Shown here piece by piece: positions 5,231-7,029 of a stretch of DNA of 7,029 bases. The position numbers and the translations under genes are program-made. The stretch is taken from contig JAITDM010000002.1 of NCBI GenBank assembly GCA_031282535.1, positions 1 through 7,029 on the forward strand, read 5' to 3'. Position 1 is the first letter of the stretch. Every line of letters begins with the position of its first letter. The stretch comes from Oscillospiraceae bacterium. Its GTDB lineage: Bacteria; Bacillota; Clostridia; Oscillospirales; UBA929. The notes under the pieces are model-generated. The model saw nothing but the letters and a program-made list of their open reading frames with translations. It ran no database searches and was not told the origin of the DNA.

Positions 5231-6860
5231 GTCGATCCGGACCGCCTGGCGGCACAGCCGCCTCGGACGCCTCTGCCTGTGGCTGCGCGCCTGCGCCGGG
5301 CACAGCGCGCTGGCCCGCTTTGGCGCGTTCTGGCCCGCGCAGTATGCGCGCTCCGGCTTCAGCCGGCTCTGGACGCGGTGGATGTCGGGCCCGCAGCGCG
5401 CGGGGTACGCCTCTCTGTTTTTCCGGCGCCGGCAGCGCTTCGGGCGGCGGCTCCGCAAATGCGGCGCGGCGTGGGCGCCGCTCTGGTCCCACAGCTTTCT
5501 GGCGCGCGTCGGCGCGCGGTTTCGCCGCGCCGCCGCGGAGCGCGCCGGGCTGACGGGGCGCCTGCTCGGGTCTCTGCGGCGCGGGGATCTCCCGCTGGGC
5601 CTGTTTTGCCTGTACCTGCCCGTCGACTACGCGCTGCGCGAATGGGGCGCCCTGGCCGCGCTGTCCACCTATTGGGACGAGCTCTTCCTGGTGCTGGCCC
5701 TTCTTCTCGCCGTCGCGTGGAAGATGCGCCCCGACGCGTCGCCCGAACCCTGCCTGACGCCGCTGGAGGGGCCGCTGCTTGCCTTCATGGGGCTCGGCCT
5801 CTTCCTCACGGGGGTCGTGTCGCCGATCCTCGGGGTCGCCGTCTCGGGCTACCGCGCGGTCTGCCAGTACATGGTCTGGTATTTTGTCGTCGTGCGCCTC
5901 GTGCGCGACCGCCGGGCCGTGCGCCTCTGCTGCGTCCTGCTCACCGCGCTCGGCGCCCTGGTGGCGCTGCACGGCGTCTACCAATACGCCGTCGGCACGC
6001 CGATCCCCCGCTCGTGGGTCTCGATCTATGAGGTGGGCGTGCGCACGCGCGTGTTCTCCATCCTCGGCAGCCCCAACGTCATGGGCGACCTGATGGTCAT
6101 GCTGGCGCCGCTCGCGGCCGGCCTCGCCTACGCCGCGCGGACCACGCGCGCCCGGCTGCTCTGCTGGGCGGCCACGGGCGTCATGTGCCTCGCCTGTCTG
6201 TTCACCTTTTCGCGGGGGGCCTGGCTGGGCCTCGCGGCGGCCGTCGTGCTGTTCGCCTGGCTGCGGGACCGGCGGCTGCTGATCCTGGCGGGGGCCGCGC
6301 TGGTCGTCATCATCATGCTGCCGCAGATCGCCGACCGGATCACCTTCCTGTTCACCTCCGACTTCGCGAACAACAACGAGACGGCCGGGCGGGCGGCCCG
6401 GTGGGCGTACGGCATCGACCTGCTGATGCGCAGCAACCCGGTGTTTGGGTTCGGCCTCGGCCGCTTCGGCGGCGCGGTGGCCATGCAAAACCAGACGCTG
6501 GAACGGATCCGCTACTTTTACATGGACAACTACTACCTGAAGACGCTGGTGGAGATGGGTTTTGTCGGCCTGACCGGCTACCTCGCGCTGCTGGCCGCGC
6601 TCCTCTGGAACGGATTGCGGACGCTGTTCCGCGTCCGGGCCCAGCGCGCCGACCACGCCGTGGCCTGCGGCCTCCTGGCCGGCATGGCCGGCGTCCTCAC
6701 CCACAGCCTGTTTGAAAATATCTTTGAAGTGCCCTACATGAACGCGTATTTCTGGGGCCTGGCCGCGCTGCTCATGGTGATCGGCTTTCGCCTCGGCGCC
6801 GACGGCACGCAGTCCGCACCGGAGGCCCGCCCGGGTCTTTCGGCCGTTTCCCGACCCTGA
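5223..6860 (+). CDS. O-antigen ligase/polymerase-family (Wzy_C-like) membrane protein
   Basis: The product has 545 residues. The GTG start at 5223 overlaps the DUF4330 stop (5228-5230) by 8 nt. GGTGA (5212-5216) lies 6 nt upstream and can pair with the 16S anti-SD, so coupled translation is likely. Residues 1-120 are Arg-, Ala- and Trp-rich and mostly non-membrane. They contain four copies of a loose motif [HR]-S-x-[LF]-x-R-[LFV] at 11-17, 27-33, 43-49 and 90-96. About eleven or twelve TM helices follow, roughly at 122-140, 152-167, 184-205, 211-226, 233-256, 287-305, 312-328, 332-347, 350-367, 444-466, 480-498 and 508-523. The Wzy_C-type core is recognised by TFSRGAWLGL (328-337), the large outer loop with FGFGLGRFGG (408-417), and THSLFENIFEVP (493-504), whose His494 may match the conserved late histidine of WaaL/Wzy enzymes. 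Such proteins polymerise or transfer undecaprenyl-linked glycans on the outer face of the membrane. Whether this one polymerises or ligates cannot be told. Confidence 0.88.
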   Translation: MTESIRTAWRHSRLGRLCLWLRACAGHSALARFGAFWPAQYARSGFSRLWTRWMSGPQRAGYASLFFRRRQRFGRRLRKCGAAWAPLWSHSFLARVGARFRRAAAERAGLTGRLLGSLRRGDLPLGLFCLYLPVDYALREWGALAALSTYWDELFLVLALLLAVAWKMRPDASPEPCLTPLEGPLLAFMGLGLFLTGVVSPILGVAVSGYRAVCQYMVWYFVVVRLVRDRRAVRLCCVLLTALGALVALHGVYQYAVGTPIPRSWVSIYEVGVRTRVFSILGSPNVMGDLMVMLAPLAAGLAYAARTTRARLLCWAATGVMCLACLFTFSRGAWLGLAAAVVLFAWLRDRRLLILAGAALVVIIMLPQIADRITFLFTSDFANNNETAGRAARWAYGIDLLMRSNPVFGFGLGRFGGAVAMQNQTLERIRYFYMDNYYLKTLVEMGFVGLTGYLALLAALLWNGLRTLFRVRAQRADHAVACGLLAGMAGVLTHSLFENIFEVPYMNAYFWGLAALLMVIGFRLGADGTQSAPEARPGLSAVSRP

Positions 6861-6907
6861 CGCCGAGACCTTCAGACATCTTCTCCGCGCGCCGTATGAT
6901 TTTTTTC

Positions 6908-6935
6908 TTGACATGGCCGGCGAATTCGGTATAAT
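6908..6935 (+). promoter_or_regulatory. Sigma-A-type promoter for the tRNA-Gln gene
   Basis: A perfect TTGACA (6908-6913) and perfect TATAAT (6930-6935) are separated by 16 bp. A run of seven T (6900-6906) lies just upstream. The predicted start is near 6942, about 43 nt before the tRNA. It is the strongest promoter in the window, as expected for a stable RNA. Confidence 0.85.
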
Positions 6936-6940
6936 AAGAG

Positions 6941-6982
6941 TTGTGTCGCAGTCGCCGCGGATTGTGTCACAGCCGATTCGGC
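6941..6982 (+). repeat. Imperfect tandem 21-bp repeat in the tRNA leader
   Basis: Two units begin TTGTGTCGCAG (6941) and TTGTGTCACAG (6962). They match at 15 of 21 positions and fill the leader between the promoter and the tRNA. The second unit ends in a short palindrome GCCGATTCGGC (6972-6982), which could form a small hairpin right before the tRNA 5' end. Confidence 0.5.
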
Positions 6983-6984
6983 CA

Positions 6985-7029
6985 TGCGGGATAGTGTAAC
7001 GGTAGCACCGCAGACTCTGACTCTGTTTG
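6985..7029 (+). tRNA. tRNA-Gln (anticodon CUG), 5' part only
   Basis: The first 45 nt of a tRNA are present and the rest is cut by the right edge. The acceptor 5' strand is TGCGGGA (6985-6991), followed by T8 A9. The D-stem GTGT (6994-6997) pairs with GCAC (7005-7008) around the D-loop AACGGTA. The anticodon stem GCAGA (7010-7014) pairs with TCTGT (7022-7026), with one G-T closing pair. The 7-nt loop is CTCTGAC, giving anticodon CTG (7017-7019), which reads CAG glutamine codons. T-arm and acceptor 3' strand are not in the window, so the acceptor stem cannot be confirmed. Confidence 0.9.

Noticed and set aside
6861..6907. Rho-independent terminator after the ligase gene, based on the T-run at 6900-6906
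   Set aside because: No stable GC-rich hairpin could be paired directly before the T-run. The T-run abuts the -35 box of the tRNA promoter instead. The end of the operon transcript remains undefined.
5127..6914. 595-residue open frame on the minus strand
   Set aside because: It is antisense to the O-antigen ligase-like gene, with an Arg/Gly/Gln/Glu/Pro-rich product without domains. Long stop-free antisense frames are common in GC-rich DNA.

Overview
The window looks like part of a cell-surface polysaccharide locus from a GC-rich Gram-positive bacterium, most likely a clostridial-type Firmicute. This is inference from several signs: strong AAGGAG-type ribosome binding sites, near-consensus TTGACA/TATAAT promoters in AT-rich islands inside very GC-rich DNA, a CsaB pyruvyl transferase domain (family known from S-layer-bearing Gram-positives), and a DUF4330 protein. 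The species cannot be named from the sequence alone.

Layout. Positions 1-3037 are a leftward two-gene unit. The first gene (800-3037) encodes a 745-residue fusion of a GT4 glycosyltransferase with a CsaB polysaccharide pyruvyl transferase. It overlaps the start of a second glycosyltransferase (complement of 1-812) that runs off the left edge. Positions 3038-3303 are a divergent intergenic region. It holds two back-to-back promoters whose -10 boxes overlap, several inverted repeats, and arrays of degenerate 7-bp repeats in both transcript leaders. Positions 3304-6860 are a rightward three-gene unit: a PaaK/CapK-type adenylate-forming ligase homologue, a one-TM DUF4330 protein, and an O-antigen ligase/polymerase-family membrane protein with an unusual Arg-rich N-terminal extension. 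Positions 6861-6984 hold a near-perfect promoter and a short leader for a tRNA-Gln(CUG) gene that is cut by the right edge.

How the genes may work together (inference). The cytosolic glycosyltransferases would build a lipid-linked glycan. The CsaB domain would add a pyruvate ketal from phosphoenolpyruvate, the modification that SLH-domain proteins bind in secondary cell wall polymers. The O-antigen ligase-like protein would polymerise or transfer the exported glycan outside the membrane, with the DUF4330 protein as a translationally coupled membrane partner of unknown function. The CapK-like protein may activate a carboxylic acid for decorating the glycan. The mutually overlapping promoters would tie expression of the two arms together.

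No mobile element, CRISPR array, phage or defence gene is seen. The most unusual parts are the GT4-CsaB fusion, the compact divergent promoter with heptad-repeat leaders, and the repeat-bearing N-terminus of the ligase.
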